A DNA stretch of 64,000 nucleotides from Massilia sp. 9096 (lineage in GTDB: Bacteria > Pseudomonadota > Gammaproteobacteria > Burkholderiales > Burkholderiaceae_D). A program made the translations under genes and the position numbers. The notes under the pieces were generated by a model. It worked only from the letters and a program-made list of their open reading frames with translations. It had not been told where the DNA came from and made no database searches. Position 1 is the stretch's first letter; each line of letters opens with the position of its first letter. The stretch covers positions 1,054,001 through 1,118,000 of the forward strand of contig NZ_JQNN01000001.1 of the NCBI RefSeq assembly GCF_000745265.1, in the 5' to 3' direction. Positions 17,580 through 26,108 of this stretch are shown here, piece after piece.

Positions 17580-19202
17580 TCAGGCCGACAATGCCGCCAG
17601 CAGCCTGGCGCCATCCGGCGAGCCCCACCCGGTGCAGGCGTCCCAGCCCGGTGCGGCGCTGTAGGCGCCATTGTTGCCGCTGGTGATGTCGTGGAAGGCG
17701 CCGCTGCCGGCCACCGGACCGTACAGCAGCGGATTGAGGAAGCCGACCGGCCTGCCCAGCGCCTGGTTCAGCCGCGCCGCCAGTCCGGCCCACAGCGGCG
17801 ACACCGCGCTGGTGCCGCCGACCACGAAGCTCAGGTAATCGACGCACACCTGGTAGCCGGTGGCGGGCGAGGCGTTCCCGGCCACGTCCGGCACGCCGCG
17901 TCCCACGTGCGCGCCCGCGTTGACCGAGGCCGGCACGTGCGCATCCTTTTGCCAGCCGGGCAGGCCGAACACGTCGCTGACGCCGCCGCCGGTGGCGCTG
18001 GTGGCGGGCTCGTCGTCCCACACGGTCTCGCTGGCGATGGCGTTGCCGCTGGCGACCAGGCGGGTGCCGCCGCAGCACAGCACGAATCGGCTGGAGCCGG
18101 GAAAATGCGCATGCGCCAGCCCGTCCGGCGTGCCGTTGGCGGGGTTCCGGTGGCCCGAGCCGGCGTCGCCGGCGGCGCAGCAAACCGTGACGCCGAGCGC
18201 CGCGGCGGCCTCGAACGCGTCGTTCATTGCGGCGAGGGCCTGTGCGGTCCACTCGGATTCCGGCGCGCCCCAGCTGATCGAGATGACCGACGGCTTGTTG
18301 ACGCTGTCGTGCACGGCGCTGGTGATGGCGTCGATGAAACCCTGTTCGCTGTTCGGCGCGAAATACACGGCGATGGCCGCGCCCGGGGCCACCGCGCCGG
18401 CGATCTCGATGTCGAGCGCCACCTCGGCGTCCGCGCCCCAGGGCAGCGACGGACTGTTCTTGCCGCCGTCGACCGAGACCGGGGTGACCTTGGGCGTGTT
18501 CAGGCCGAGTTTCTTGAAATAGGCTTTCAGGTCGGCGCTCCGGTAGCCGCCGCCGAGCTCGATGATGGCGATGCATTGGCGGCCGCCGTCGACGCCGGCC
18601 GGGAAATCGTAGAGGCGGGCGACGTCGACCGCGGTGAACGAGCCGGCGGCCGCGGCCGCGTCGGCGGCGCCGTCCTCCGGGTCGGCGTCGGGCCGGCCGG
18701 CGGGGCTGCCCGCCGGGTCCTGGCTCGCGATCTGGAAATGCGGACGGGCGATCGGGGTGTCCTCGATGCCGAACACGCCCTGCACGATCCCGGCCAGCTC
18801 GGGCGGCACGTGGATCGGCGCGGTGCGCCTGCGCGAGATGCCGGCGCCATGCTCGACGCGTTCGATGCTGGTGCCAAAGGCGCTGGCGACCTGGTCGACC
18901 GTGCCCGACAGGTAGACGCTGCGGCGCGCCGGGCAGCGCTCGACCACGCTCAGGCCGCCGCGCTGGGCGAAGGCCGCGACCGCATCGATGTCTTCCTCGC
19001 TGGCGCCGTAGGCGGCCGCGTGTTCTTCGCGCGTGAGGTAGCGGCGCGTGGCCAGGCGGCCGTCGAGCGCCAGCGGCGCCGCCGCGGACATCGGCGGGCG
19101 CCGCCGCAGCACCGTGATTTCGAAGCGTTCGTCGGCCGGGGCCGGCCCGAGGGAGCGCGCGTCGGCAAGGGGCGCGGGCACACTGCCTGGAAGTTTGACC
19201 AT
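17580..19202 (-). CDS. S53 (sedolisin-family) serine-carboxyl peptidase
   Basis: 540 residues from the ATG at 19202. The prodomain covers about residues 1-165 and the catalytic domain follows. The triad is E260 and D264 (AEVALDIE, spaced four as in sedolisin) and S465 (GGTSAVSPL); the oxyanion Asp sits in AAGDAGS. The C-terminal calcium site reads DITSGNNGAYSAAPGWDACTGWGSP-like in two parts. No classical signal peptide is visible, although these enzymes are usually exported as self-cleaving zymogens. Works at acid pH in characterised members. Monocistronic; three 11-bp repeats lie in its upstream region. Confidence 0.92.
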   Translation of the reverse strand: MVKLPGSVPAPLADARSLGPAPADERFEITVLRRRPPMSAAAPLALDGRLATRRYLTREEHAAAYGASEEDIDAVAAFAQRGGLSVVERCPARRSVYLSGTVDQVASAFGTSIERVEHGAGISRRRTAPIHVPPELAGIVQGVFGIEDTPIARPHFQIASQDPAGSPAGRPDADPEDGAADAAAAAGSFTAVDVARLYDFPAGVDGGRQCIAIIELGGGYRSADLKAYFKKLGLNTPKVTPVSVDGGKNSPSLPWGADAEVALDIEIAGAVAPGAAIAVYFAPNSEQGFIDAITSAVHDSVNKPSVISISWGAPESEWTAQALAAMNDAFEAAAALGVTVCCAAGDAGSGHRNPANGTPDGLAHAHFPGSSRFVLCCGGTRLVASGNAIASETVWDDEPATSATGGGVSDVFGLPGWQKDAHVPASVNAGAHVGRGVPDVAGNASPATGYQVCVDYLSFVVGGTSAVSPLWAGLAARLNQALGRPVGFLNPLLYGPVAGSGAFHDITSGNNGAYSAAPGWDACTGWGSPDGARLLAALSA

Positions 19203-19219
19203 GCTTGATCTCATCAAAT

Positions 19220-19252
19220 GAGAACTGCGGGAGAACTGCGGGAGAGCTGCGG
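19220..19252. repeat. Three tandem 11-bp repeats
   Basis: GAGAACTGCGG twice, then GAGAGCTGCGG, directly head to tail. They lie just upstream of the S53 start. Confidence 0.8.
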
Positions 19253-19451
19253 AAACATCGCGCAAGGGCTGCGAGCAAGGCTGCTGGATGACCCGGATCA
19301 GTATGCTCGTGGTGGTGGTCGCGCCTTTGATCAAAGGCAAACCGTTGCCGAGGTCGCACGGCAGCGCGCGCGACAGCAACATCGGCATTTGCAGGCGCTC
19401 CGAAGCAGGCGTATGCTGGAATCACAGCAAAGCCCATTAGAGGAGACAATC

Positions 19452-19652
19452 ATGAACGTTCGGCTCGCGTCAGCCCAGCTGGCAACCCAGTTTCATCGTC
19501 CCTTGCGCTTTGGCCGCCTATGGCGCGGTCACGAGCTCGCACTGCGCGCCTTCCAGGTCGTGCTGATCCTGTTCCTGGCGGTATTCGGCGCCAGGCTGAT
19601 CGCGCACGGCATCGCCCTGGCCAGCCAGGCGATCGCCCGGCTGATATCCTGA
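19452..19652 (+). CDS. Small single-pass membrane protein, unknown
   Basis: 66 residues. The start is supported by AGGAGA eight bases before the ATG. A basic N-terminal half (RPLRFGRLWRGHELALRAF) precedes one hydrophobic helix (VVLILFLAVFGARLIAHGIAL). I do not recognise it. It is divergent from the S53 peptidase and convergent with pqiC. Confidence 0.65.
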   Translation: MNVRLASAQLATQFHRPLRFGRLWRGHELALRAFQVVLILFLAVFGARLIAHGIALASQAIARLIS

Positions 19653-19695
19653 ACCTTCCCTATTAGCGGCCGCGGCTGTAGTAACCGCAGCAGCC

Positions 19696-20337
19696 TCAAG
19701 CGCCTGCGCTGCAGCCGGCCGTGCGCGAACCCGCCCAAGCGCGCGCGTCGGTAGCGATGCGCGCGCCGAGCGCCGCGATCGCCGCTTGCTGCGCCTGCAC
19801 CAGCTGCACGTAATCGCCTGACGCCGGCCGTTCGAAACTGCCGCGGCAGGTCAGCCGTGCGTTGCCGCTGTCGTCGGCCACGCCGATGCTCCAGTCGGCA
19901 TCCATCTGCACGCGCTGGCCCGGCCAGGCGTCCATCCGGCGCACCTGCACCTTGATGCGCACCAGCGGCTTGCCGGCAGGGCGCGGCAGGCCGGCGATGT
20001 CCTGCGTGCCGAGATCCTGGCTGATCTCGGCCGACAGCGCAGTGCGGATGCCGTCGGCCAGCGGCCCGGCCCAGCGTTCGCCGTCGAGGATGGCGAGACT
20101 GCCGTCGGCCTGGTGCACGACCATCTGTGCCTGGTCGAGTTCGGCCGGGATCCCGACTGCCAGCACCTCGACCAGGAACGGCGCCGGCTGCGCCGCCGCG
20201 GCCGCGCCGGCTGCGTTCGGTTTGGGCGGCGCCAGCAGCGAGTGGTAGTGCACCGGCGGCGTCGAGGAGCAGGCTGCCAGAGCGAGGGCGGCGGCGGCCA
20301 TGGCCAGGCCTGAGGTGAAGCGGGGGCGAATCGTCAT
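19696..20337 (-). CDS. pqiC: PqiC-type outer-membrane lipoprotein
   Basis: 213 residues. The lipobox LALAAC in the first 23 residues marks an acylated Cys followed by SSTPPVHYHSLL, the typical start of ABC-type auxiliary lipoproteins (DUF330). PqiC anchors the PqiB tube at the outer membrane in intermembrane lipid transport. It overlaps pqiB by 4 bases and is the last gene of the operon. Confidence 0.9.
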   Translation of the reverse strand: MTIRPRFTSGLAMAAAALALAACSSTPPVHYHSLLAPPKPNAAGAAAAAQPAPFLVEVLAVGIPAELDQAQMVVHQADGSLAILDGERWAGPLADGIRTALSAEISQDLGTQDIAGLPRPAGKPLVRIKVQVRRMDAWPGQRVQMDADWSIGVADDSGNARLTCRGSFERPASGDYVQLVQAQQAAIAALGARIATDARAWAGSRTAGCSAGA

Positions 20338-22088
20338 GGCTGGTGCTCCGAAGCGGGCGAGGTTGCGGGTGCGGATACGGGCGCGGACGGGGGCGCAGTG
20401 ACGGGCGCCGGCGTCCCTTTGTCGGCAGGACGCTGCTCGGCTTCCTTCAGGCCGCGCAGCAGCGCTTCCGGGTGGCGTCCGAGCAGGTCAGTCAGGGTAC
20501 GCACCGAGCGCGCCGCCTTCTGCACTTCCTGTAGCGTGGCGCCGATGTTCTGCTGCAGCGGCGCGTCTTCGGACAGCACGCTCTGCGCGGCGCCGAAGGT
20601 GCGCTGGGCTTCCTGCAGCGTCTGGGCGCCTTGCTGCAGGGTCTGGGTGCTTTGCGGGATCAGCTGGCCGTTGACCTGCTTGAGGGTCTTGTCGAGATCC
20701 CCGAGCGACTTGTTCAAGTTGTTGCCGATCGATTCGAGCGGGATCTTGTCGACCTTGTTGACGATGCCGGCGATCTGGTCCTGGATCTGGTCGAAGCTGC
20801 CGCTGACGGTCGGCACGACGATCGGGCGTGCGCCCGGATCGAAGGTCGCCTTGGGCGCGTTCGGCACGAAGTCGAGCGCAATGTACAGCTGGCCGGTCAG
20901 GAGGTTGCCGTTGCGGGCGCGGGCGCGCAGGCCATGCGCCACCAGTTCCCCGAGGAAGGCGGCGGTCTGCTGCTCGTCGTCGCCGCTCAAGGCCGGCAGC
21001 TTGGTGCGCGCGCGGCCCAGGCGCTGCGGGTAGATCACGGCACTGACCACGGTCGGGAAGCGCTTCTTGACCGGATCGAAGTCGAGCTCGATCGAGGTGA
21101 CGCGGCCCAGGTCGATGCCGGCGAACTGCACCGGCGCGCCGACCGACAGGCCGCGCAGCGGACGCTGGAAACGCAGTTGCAGGAACTGCGGCACGCCATC
21201 GGGCGGCGCCAGCGCGGTGCGCTGGTCCTGCGCCATCGTGAAGCGCGTCTTGGGGTCGGCCGGGCCGGCCGCGCTGCCATCCGGGACGTCGAAGGCGATG
21301 CCGCCGGCCACGATCGTGGTCAGCGACTGGGTCTTGAGGCGCAGGCCGTCGGCGTTGACCGAGGCGTCGACGCCGCTGGCGTTCCAGAAGCGCGCGTCGG
21401 CGGTGACGAAGCGGTCGTAGGGCGCGTCCACGAAGATCTGCAGGTCGACGCGCTTGCCGTCGGGGCTGAGCTGGTAGGACGTCACGCGGCCGACGTGGAT
21501 GCGCTTGTAGTACACCGGCGAGCCGATGTCGAGCGAACCCAGGTCCTCGGTGCGCAGGTTGAACGGCTTGCCGGGCGAGCCGCGGATGACGGCCGGCGCG
21601 GTCTCCATGCCGGTGAAGCGGTCGGCGGTGTCGTCGAGCACGCCGGGGTCGGCGCCGATGTAGGCGCCGGACAGCAGGGTGTCGATGCCGGACACGCCGC
21701 TGGCGCTGACGCGCGGGCGCACCACCCAGAAGCGGGTGTCCTTGCGCGTCAGCCGCTTGGCGCTCTTGGCCAGCGCGACCTTGACCTCGACGTGCGAACC
21801 GTCGTCGCTCAGCGTGATCGCGGTGACCTTGCCGACGCTGACGTCCTTGTACTTGATCGCGGTCTTGTTGGCCTCCAGGCCGGCCGCGGTGCGGAACGAG
21901 ATCGTGATTTCGTCGCCGGCGCCGAGCCAGGTATGCACCAGCATCGCCAGGCCGACGATGGCCGCGACGGCCGGGACCAGCCAGACCAGCGAGACGCGCC
22001 AGCGGCGCCGCACCATCGGCGGCTCGTTAGGCTGCGGTACGGGCCGCGGATCGGGTTGCGGTGTCGGTTGTGTAGGTGTGTCGTTCAT
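20334..22088 (-). CDS. pqiB: PqiB, three-MCE-domain lipid-transport protein
   Basis: 584 residues from the ATG at 22088. A Pro-rich N-terminus and one membrane helix (VSLVWLVPAVAAIVGLAML) lead to three MCE/MlaD domains (starts near ITISFRTAAGLEANKT, KPFNLRTEDLGSLDIGSPV and FLQLRFQRPLRGLSVGAPV). A long coiled-coil follows (about 430-540) and forms the periplasmic needle in known PqiB. Role: lipid shuttle across the periplasm. The gene overlaps both neighbours by 4 bases. Confidence 0.94.
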   Translation of the reverse strand: MNDTPTQPTPQPDPRPVPQPNEPPMVRRRWRVSLVWLVPAVAAIVGLAMLVHTWLGAGDEITISFRTAAGLEANKTAIKYKDVSVGKVTAITLSDDGSHVEVKVALAKSAKRLTRKDTRFWVVRPRVSASGVSGIDTLLSGAYIGADPGVLDDTADRFTGMETAPAVIRGSPGKPFNLRTEDLGSLDIGSPVYYKRIHVGRVTSYQLSPDGKRVDLQIFVDAPYDRFVTADARFWNASGVDASVNADGLRLKTQSLTTIVAGGIAFDVPDGSAAGPADPKTRFTMAQDQRTALAPPDGVPQFLQLRFQRPLRGLSVGAPVQFAGIDLGRVTSIELDFDPVKKRFPTVVSAVIYPQRLGRARTKLPALSGDDEQQTAAFLGELVAHGLRARARNGNLLTGQLYIALDFVPNAPKATFDPGARPIVVPTVSGSFDQIQDQIAGIVNKVDKIPLESIGNNLNKSLGDLDKTLKQVNGQLIPQSTQTLQQGAQTLQEAQRTFGAAQSVLSEDAPLQQNIGATLQEVQKAARSVRTLTDLLGRHPEALLRGLKEAEQRPADKGTPAPVTAPPSAPVSAPATSPASEHQP

Positions 22089-22750
22089 TGTTCTTGCCCG
22101 TCCCAGTTGAGGCGCGGGTCGAAATTCATCGCTGCCAGCATCGTAAGAATCACCACCAGACCAAAAAAAAGTATGCCGATGCGCGGTTCGGCGTCGCCGA
22201 TCGCGCCGAACTTGATCGCCGCCGAGGTCACGCCGACCACCATCACGTCCAGCATCGACCAATAGCCGATGAACTCGATCATACGGTAGAGCTTGGCTCT
22301 CTCGCGCACGGCTCGCGGACTGCGCCGCTGCGCCATCACCAGCAGGATGGCCAGCACCAGGAATTTGGTGCACGGGACCGCCACGCTGGCGACGAAGATC
22401 ACCAGCGCGATCCCGTACGAGCCGCTCTTCCAGAACTCGATGACGCCGTTCAGGATCGTGCTCTCGGCGCCGCTGCCGAGCAGCGTGGTGTTCATCACCG
22501 GGTACAGGTTGGCCGGGATGTACATGATCAGCGCGGCGACCAGGAAGGCCCAGGTGCGCGCGATGCTGTCCGGGCGCCGGCGGTGCAGGCCGGCGCCGCA
22601 GCGCGGGCAATGCGGATGGCTGGCCGGATCGGCATGGACGTGGGCGTGCCGGGCCGGGTCGGCGCCGCACACCAGGCCGCAGTCGTGGCAGGCGACCACG
22701 CCCAAATGGTGCGCGCGCGGGACCGGGTCGACGGGGTCGCGCGCGCTCAT
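22085..22750 (-). CDS. pqiA: PqiA-family inner-membrane protein, second half
   Basis: 221 residues. A Zn-ribbon-like N-terminus (CHDCG and CPRCG) precedes about four helices with the family signature YIPANLYPVM and the GSGAESTILNGVIEFWKSGSYGIA block. E. coli PqiA carries two such units in one chain; here they are two genes. It overlaps pqiB and the first pqiA by 4 bases each. Role: inner-membrane partner of PqiB. Confidence 0.9.
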   Translation of the reverse strand: MSARDPVDPVPRAHHLGVVACHDCGLVCGADPARHAHVHADPASHPHCPRCGAGLHRRRPDSIARTWAFLVAALIMYIPANLYPVMNTTLLGSGAESTILNGVIEFWKSGSYGIALVIFVASVAVPCTKFLVLAILLVMAQRRSPRAVRERAKLYRMIEFIGYWSMLDVMVVGVTSAAIKFGAIGDAEPRIGILFFGLVVILTMLAAMNFDPRLNWDGQEQ

Positions 22751-23385
22751 GCGGTCTCCTCGGCCGCCAGGTCGGGCGCCGGCGCCGGTTCGGTGGCGTC
22801 CCACAGCGTGCGCAGGTCGCGCTGGGTGATCAGGGTCAGCAGCACCATCGACGCCGCCATCGCGCCCAGGCCGACGCCGGGGATCACCTTCATGTAGCTG
22901 GACAGCTTGATCGCCGCGACCAGAATGCCGAGCAGGCCGACTTCGACCATGCTCCACGGCCGCAGCGCGACCAGCAGGCGCAGCGCCAGCGCGAACCCGG
23001 GCGCGCGCCGGCGCACGCGCGCGAAGGCCAGCGTCCAGACGAACAGGGCGATCTGCAGGGCCGGCACGATGATGATCGACAGCGCCAGCGGCACCGCGAT
23101 CGGCCCGGCCGCGCCATAGTCGAGCGCGCGCGCCGCTTCCCACAGCGTGGCGTCGTTGCGCAGCGACTGCAGGCTGAGGCGGATCACCGGCGAAAGGTTG
23201 GCGATGGCGAACGCGATCGCCGCCCCCAGCGCCAGCGCCAGCCAGCTGTCGACGTCGTGGCGCCCGCCGCGGTAGAGCAGGGCGTCGCAAGTGGCGCAGT
23301 GCGCCTGTTCGTAGAAGCGGCCGGGGCGGCGGCGGTAGACGCTGTCGCAGTGTTCGCAGACGATGTAGTCGGGATAGGTCTTCAT
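22747..23385 (-). CDS. pqiA: PqiA-family inner-membrane protein, first half
   Basis: 212 residues from the ATG at 23385; the TTG two codons upstream is less likely. Zn-ribbon CEHCD...CATCD at the N-terminus, then four helices with ANLSPVIRLSLQS, related to the partner at 22085-22750. First gene of the pqi operon. Together the two proteins make the equivalent of one full PqiA. Confidence 0.9.
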   Translation of the reverse strand: MKTYPDYIVCEHCDSVYRRRPGRFYEQAHCATCDALLYRGGRHDVDSWLALALGAAIAFAIANLSPVIRLSLQSLRNDATLWEAARALDYGAAGPIAVPLALSIIIVPALQIALFVWTLAFARVRRRAPGFALALRLLVALRPWSMVEVGLLGILVAAIKLSSYMKVIPGVGLGAMAASMVLLTLITQRDLRTLWDATEPAPAPDLAAEETA

Positions 23386-23714
23386 TTCCAAATTGGGTTC
23401 AAGCGATCAGTAACTTTGGGCCGGGATCGTATGCCAACTTTAACCGCGAATGGCTGTGCGGGAATGTTCTGTTGCCGTGCGCCAAGCATAACGCACGGCT
23501 GGCCGACCTCGACTACCGCTGTGAAACGATGATATGCAACTAACCGACAGAGGTCGCCGCCAGCCCGAACCACCGCGACCAAGCCGGCTCGCCGGCCAGC
23601 GCGGCCGCGCAACCGCGGCGCGGATCGCGATCGGCCGGGCGCGGTCCGGCCCGCTCAAGCGGCAGGTTCCGGCCGCGCCAGGATCCGGTCCATCCGCTCG
23701 GCTTCGCCGGTCAC

Positions 23715-23923
23715 GACGAAGCGGCGGCGCGCGGCGTCGACGTCTCGAGCACCCAGGTGCGCTCGAACGGCGCCCAACTGGCGCAGCTTGCCCGATTGCT
23801 GGATGGGGGCGCGCTCCGCGTCGCCATCGACAGCCGCTTTCCGCCGGCGCAGGCCGCGCGGGCGCACGAGCGCGCCGCGCGCGGACACACATCCAGGGCA
23901 AGCTGGTGCTGACGGTGGATTGA
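23715..23923 (+). pseudogene. C-terminal fragment of a quinone-oxidoreductase/zinc-type ADH
   Basis: In one frame the text GAQLAQLARLLDGGALRVAIDSRF then PPAQAARAHERAARGH reads as the end of an NADPH:quinone oxidoreductase. Just after GH an extra AC (in the ACACAC run near 23886) shifts the frame, and the usual ending GKLVLTVD appears in the next frame, stopping at 23923. Nothing upstream resembles the rest of the enzyme, so about two thirds are lost. The remainder of 23386-23967 shows no gene. Confidence 0.75.
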
Positions 23924-23967
23924 CCCATGCGTGGACAAGGCAAAGCGGCGATGGCCGCAGGCACCTG

Positions 23968-24369
23968 CTAGTCCGGCGCCGGCGCGTCGATCAGCAGGCC
24001 GGGATCGAGCAGTCGTACGCGCGGCTCGACGTAATAGCCGCCGGCCTCGACATACTTCAGCGCAGCGCGTGAACATACCTCGCAGCGCAGGACCTCGCAG
24101 CGGTTGTAGGGAAAGTGGCGTGGCGCGATCGGCGCGGCGGCCGACCAGTACGAGGTGCCGGCCGGGTGATATTCGGCGTAGGTCGCTTCCACGTACGGGT
24201 CGTCGGCGAGGGTGCCGACGATGTCCATCTGCGCTTCGGGGAAGGTCGCCGGAATGCGCGTCCATTCGTGGTACGAGGCCAGGTCGCACACGCACGCGCG
24301 GGCGACCGCATGCGAAGTCCCGGCCAGCCGCATCAGATCGTCGAAGTTCAGCTTGGGAGCGGTGGGCAT
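23968..24369 (-). CDS. Conserved hypothetical protein with Cys motif
   Basis: 133 residues from the ATG at 24369. Notable are a CEVLRCEVCSRAALKY cysteine cluster near the C-terminus, which could bind metal, and an acidic N-terminal half. No signal peptide or membrane segment. The family is not recognised; codon use is that of a real gene. Confidence 0.65.
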   Translation of the reverse strand: MPTAPKLNFDDLMRLAGTSHAVARACVCDLASYHEWTRIPATFPEAQMDIVGTLADDPYVEATYAEYHPAGTSYWSAAAPIAPRHFPYNRCEVLRCEVCSRAALKYVEAGGYYVEPRVRLLDPGLLIDAPAPD

Positions 24370-24468
24370 GGGCAAGGGTGGCTGCGGTAAATTAAACGGG
24401 GCCGATTATACCGTCCTGGCCGACCGGCTCGGCACGTGAACCCATCCAGCGCGCTGTCCAGGCGCCGT

Positions 24469-24768
24469 TCAGTCAACCAGGAGAGGTGACGGCTGTTCGG
24501 TGAGGGCGATCGGGGCTGCGGGCGGCGACGCAGGAGGCGCCACGGCAGGCCTCGGGACAAAGTGGGCGCGTTCGCGGCCTCGCTGCAGCAGCGTCCATTC
24601 CGAGCCTGCGGCGCCGCCGCCGACATCGAAGTATTCCTGGCGATCGCACACCGAGCAGACACGGTCCTCGTCGGAGTGGTACTGCCAGGTATGCTCAGGG
24701 AACATATTTCGGCGATATCGTTTCAGCTCGGCGACGAGTCCGGCGATCGGGTGTAAAAGGCTGCGCAT
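24469..24768 (-). CDS. Small hypothetical protein
   Basis: 99 residues. A basic N-terminus (LKRYRRNMFPEHTW), a CSVCDRQEYFDVGG zinc-finger-like motif in the middle, and a Pro/Ala-rich tail. Not recognised. It follows the tRNA-Leu gene on the same strand. Confidence 0.6.
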   Translation of the reverse strand: MRSLLHPIAGLVAELKRYRRNMFPEHTWQYHSDEDRVCSVCDRQEYFDVGGGAAGSEWTLLQRGRERAHFVPRPAVAPPASPPAAPIALTEQPSPLLVD

Positions 24769-24919
24769 GGTGAGGTTTCAAGGCCGGCATCTTTGCGTGC
24801 CGCTTCGCTCAGCAATAATACGCTGTCAAATTTGCAAAAAAATCACCAATAATCACCGCGGGCCATATTTTCCCGTGTGACAGGCACGCATTGGCGCGTC
24901 ATGCGCAGGGTTGGGGCCG

Positions 24920-24952
24920 ATGCCGCCCCTGCCTTGGCAAGGGCAACGGCAT
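24920..24952 (-). other. Stem-loop downstream of tRNA-Leu
   Basis: ATGCCG (24920-24925) pairs with CGGCAT (24947-24952), with a second inner stem (CCCTGCC with GGCAAGGG). On the minus strand it lies just past the tRNA 3' end and has no T-run, so it may serve in processing. Confidence 0.4.
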
Positions 24953-25003
24953 GAACGATGGGAACCAGAAAAGCGGGGAAGGAGGATGTGCGGCGCTAGG
25001 CCG

Positions 25004-25091
25004 TGGTGCCCGGAGCCGGGATCGAACCGGCACGCCATTGCTGGCACGAGATTTTAAGTCTCGGGTGTCTACCAGTTTCACCATCCGGGCA
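25004..25091 (-). tRNA. tRNA-Leu (anticodon UAA)
   Basis: 88 bases including an encoded CCA. On the minus strand the acceptor TGCCCGG pairs with CCGGGCA. The D-arm (TGGTGAAACTGGTAGACAC), anticodon loop CTTAAAA and T-loop GGTTCGATCC are all present, with the long class II variable arm (TGCCAGCAATGGCG) expected for leucine. Confidence 0.97.
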
Positions 25092-25202
25092 GCGGGCGAA
25101 TTCTAGCATAGCCGGACCCGCACCGGGTCAATTTGGAGTCGGATGTGCAATATTGCCGAACGACTTTAGTTGAGTCCCGGCATGGTGTAGCATGCGAACC
25201 CA

Positions 25203-26039
25203 ATGGCTGAAGTTAACCAGTCAGCCCCGAAGCACATGCAAGGACACGAATTGAACATCACGATTAACGACGAACTGCGTACCTACGTCGACCCGCTCAC
25301 CCCCGCCGAACACGAAGCCCTGGAACGCAGCCTCCTGACTGAAGGCTGCCGCGAAGCGCTGATCCTGTGGCGCGACGTGCTGATCGACGGGCATAACCGC
25401 TACGCCATCTGCACCCAGCACGACATCCCGTTCCGCACCGTCCAGAACGACAGCTTCGATTCGATCGAAGACGTCAAGTTGTGGATGATCGACAACCAGC
25501 TGGCGCGCCGCAGCGTCAGCGATTTCCAGCGCGGCCTGATGGCGCTGCGCAAGAAGGAGATCCTGGCCGCGCGCGTGGTGCCCAAGCTCGAGGGCGAACT
25601 GCAGAGCGAGGCCGACCAGGCCGTCCCGTTCACGCCCCCTTGGAACACGCGCGAGGAAGTGGCGCGCGCGGCGCGCGTCTCGGCCAATACCATCAGCCAG
25701 ATCGAGCGCATCCAGAAGGCGGCGGCGCCGGAACTGGTCGACGCGGTGCGCGCCGGCCAGATCTCGGTGAGCGCGGCGGCCAACGTCGCCTCGCTGCCGC
25801 GCGAAGCCCAGGTCGCGGCGGTGGCCGGCGGCAAGAAGGAACTGCAGCAGGCGGCGCGCCAGGTGCGCGAGCAGAAGTCGGCGACCAAGCCGAAGAAGGA
25901 CAAGGACATGTCGATGGACCCGCCGGAAGACCAGATCAAGGCGCTGCGCGCCCAGGTCGGCGAATTGAAGGACCGGGTGGCCTCCCTGATGACCGAGAAC
26001 GAAGTGCTCAAGCAGAAGCTGGCCGCGCGCGGCGGCTGA
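25203..26039 (+). CDS. ParB N-terminal-like DNA-binding protein
   Basis: 278 residues. The ParB/Srx-like fold is suggested by LTPAEHEALERSLLTEGCREALILW and LIDGHNRYAICTQHDIPF in the first 80 residues. A helix-turn-helix (TREEVARAARVSANTISQIERI, about 155-175) follows, and the C-terminus is a coiled-coil (about 240-278). It has no ParA partner nearby, so it is more likely a regulator or phage/plasmid-derived protein than the chromosome partition ParB. It reads away from the tRNA-Leu gene. Confidence 0.8.
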   Translation: MAEVNQSAPKHMQGHELNITINDELRTYVDPLTPAEHEALERSLLTEGCREALILWRDVLIDGHNRYAICTQHDIPFRTVQNDSFDSIEDVKLWMIDNQLARRSVSDFQRGLMALRKKEILAARVVPKLEGELQSEADQAVPFTPPWNTREEVARAARVSANTISQIERIQKAAAPELVDAVRAGQISVSAAANVASLPREAQVAAVAGGKKELQQAARQVREQKSATKPKKDKDMSMDPPEDQIKALRAQVGELKDRVASLMTENEVLKQKLAARGG

Positions 26040-26108
26040 GTCTTTCCTGCGGCCGGACGCCGCCGCTGCAATGAACCCGCGACGATAACGACAATTAGGA
26101 GTGACCTG

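Noticed and set aside
24899..25084. Small protein starting MVKLVDTRDLKSRASNG
   Set aside because: This is the well-known false reading of a tRNA-Leu gene.
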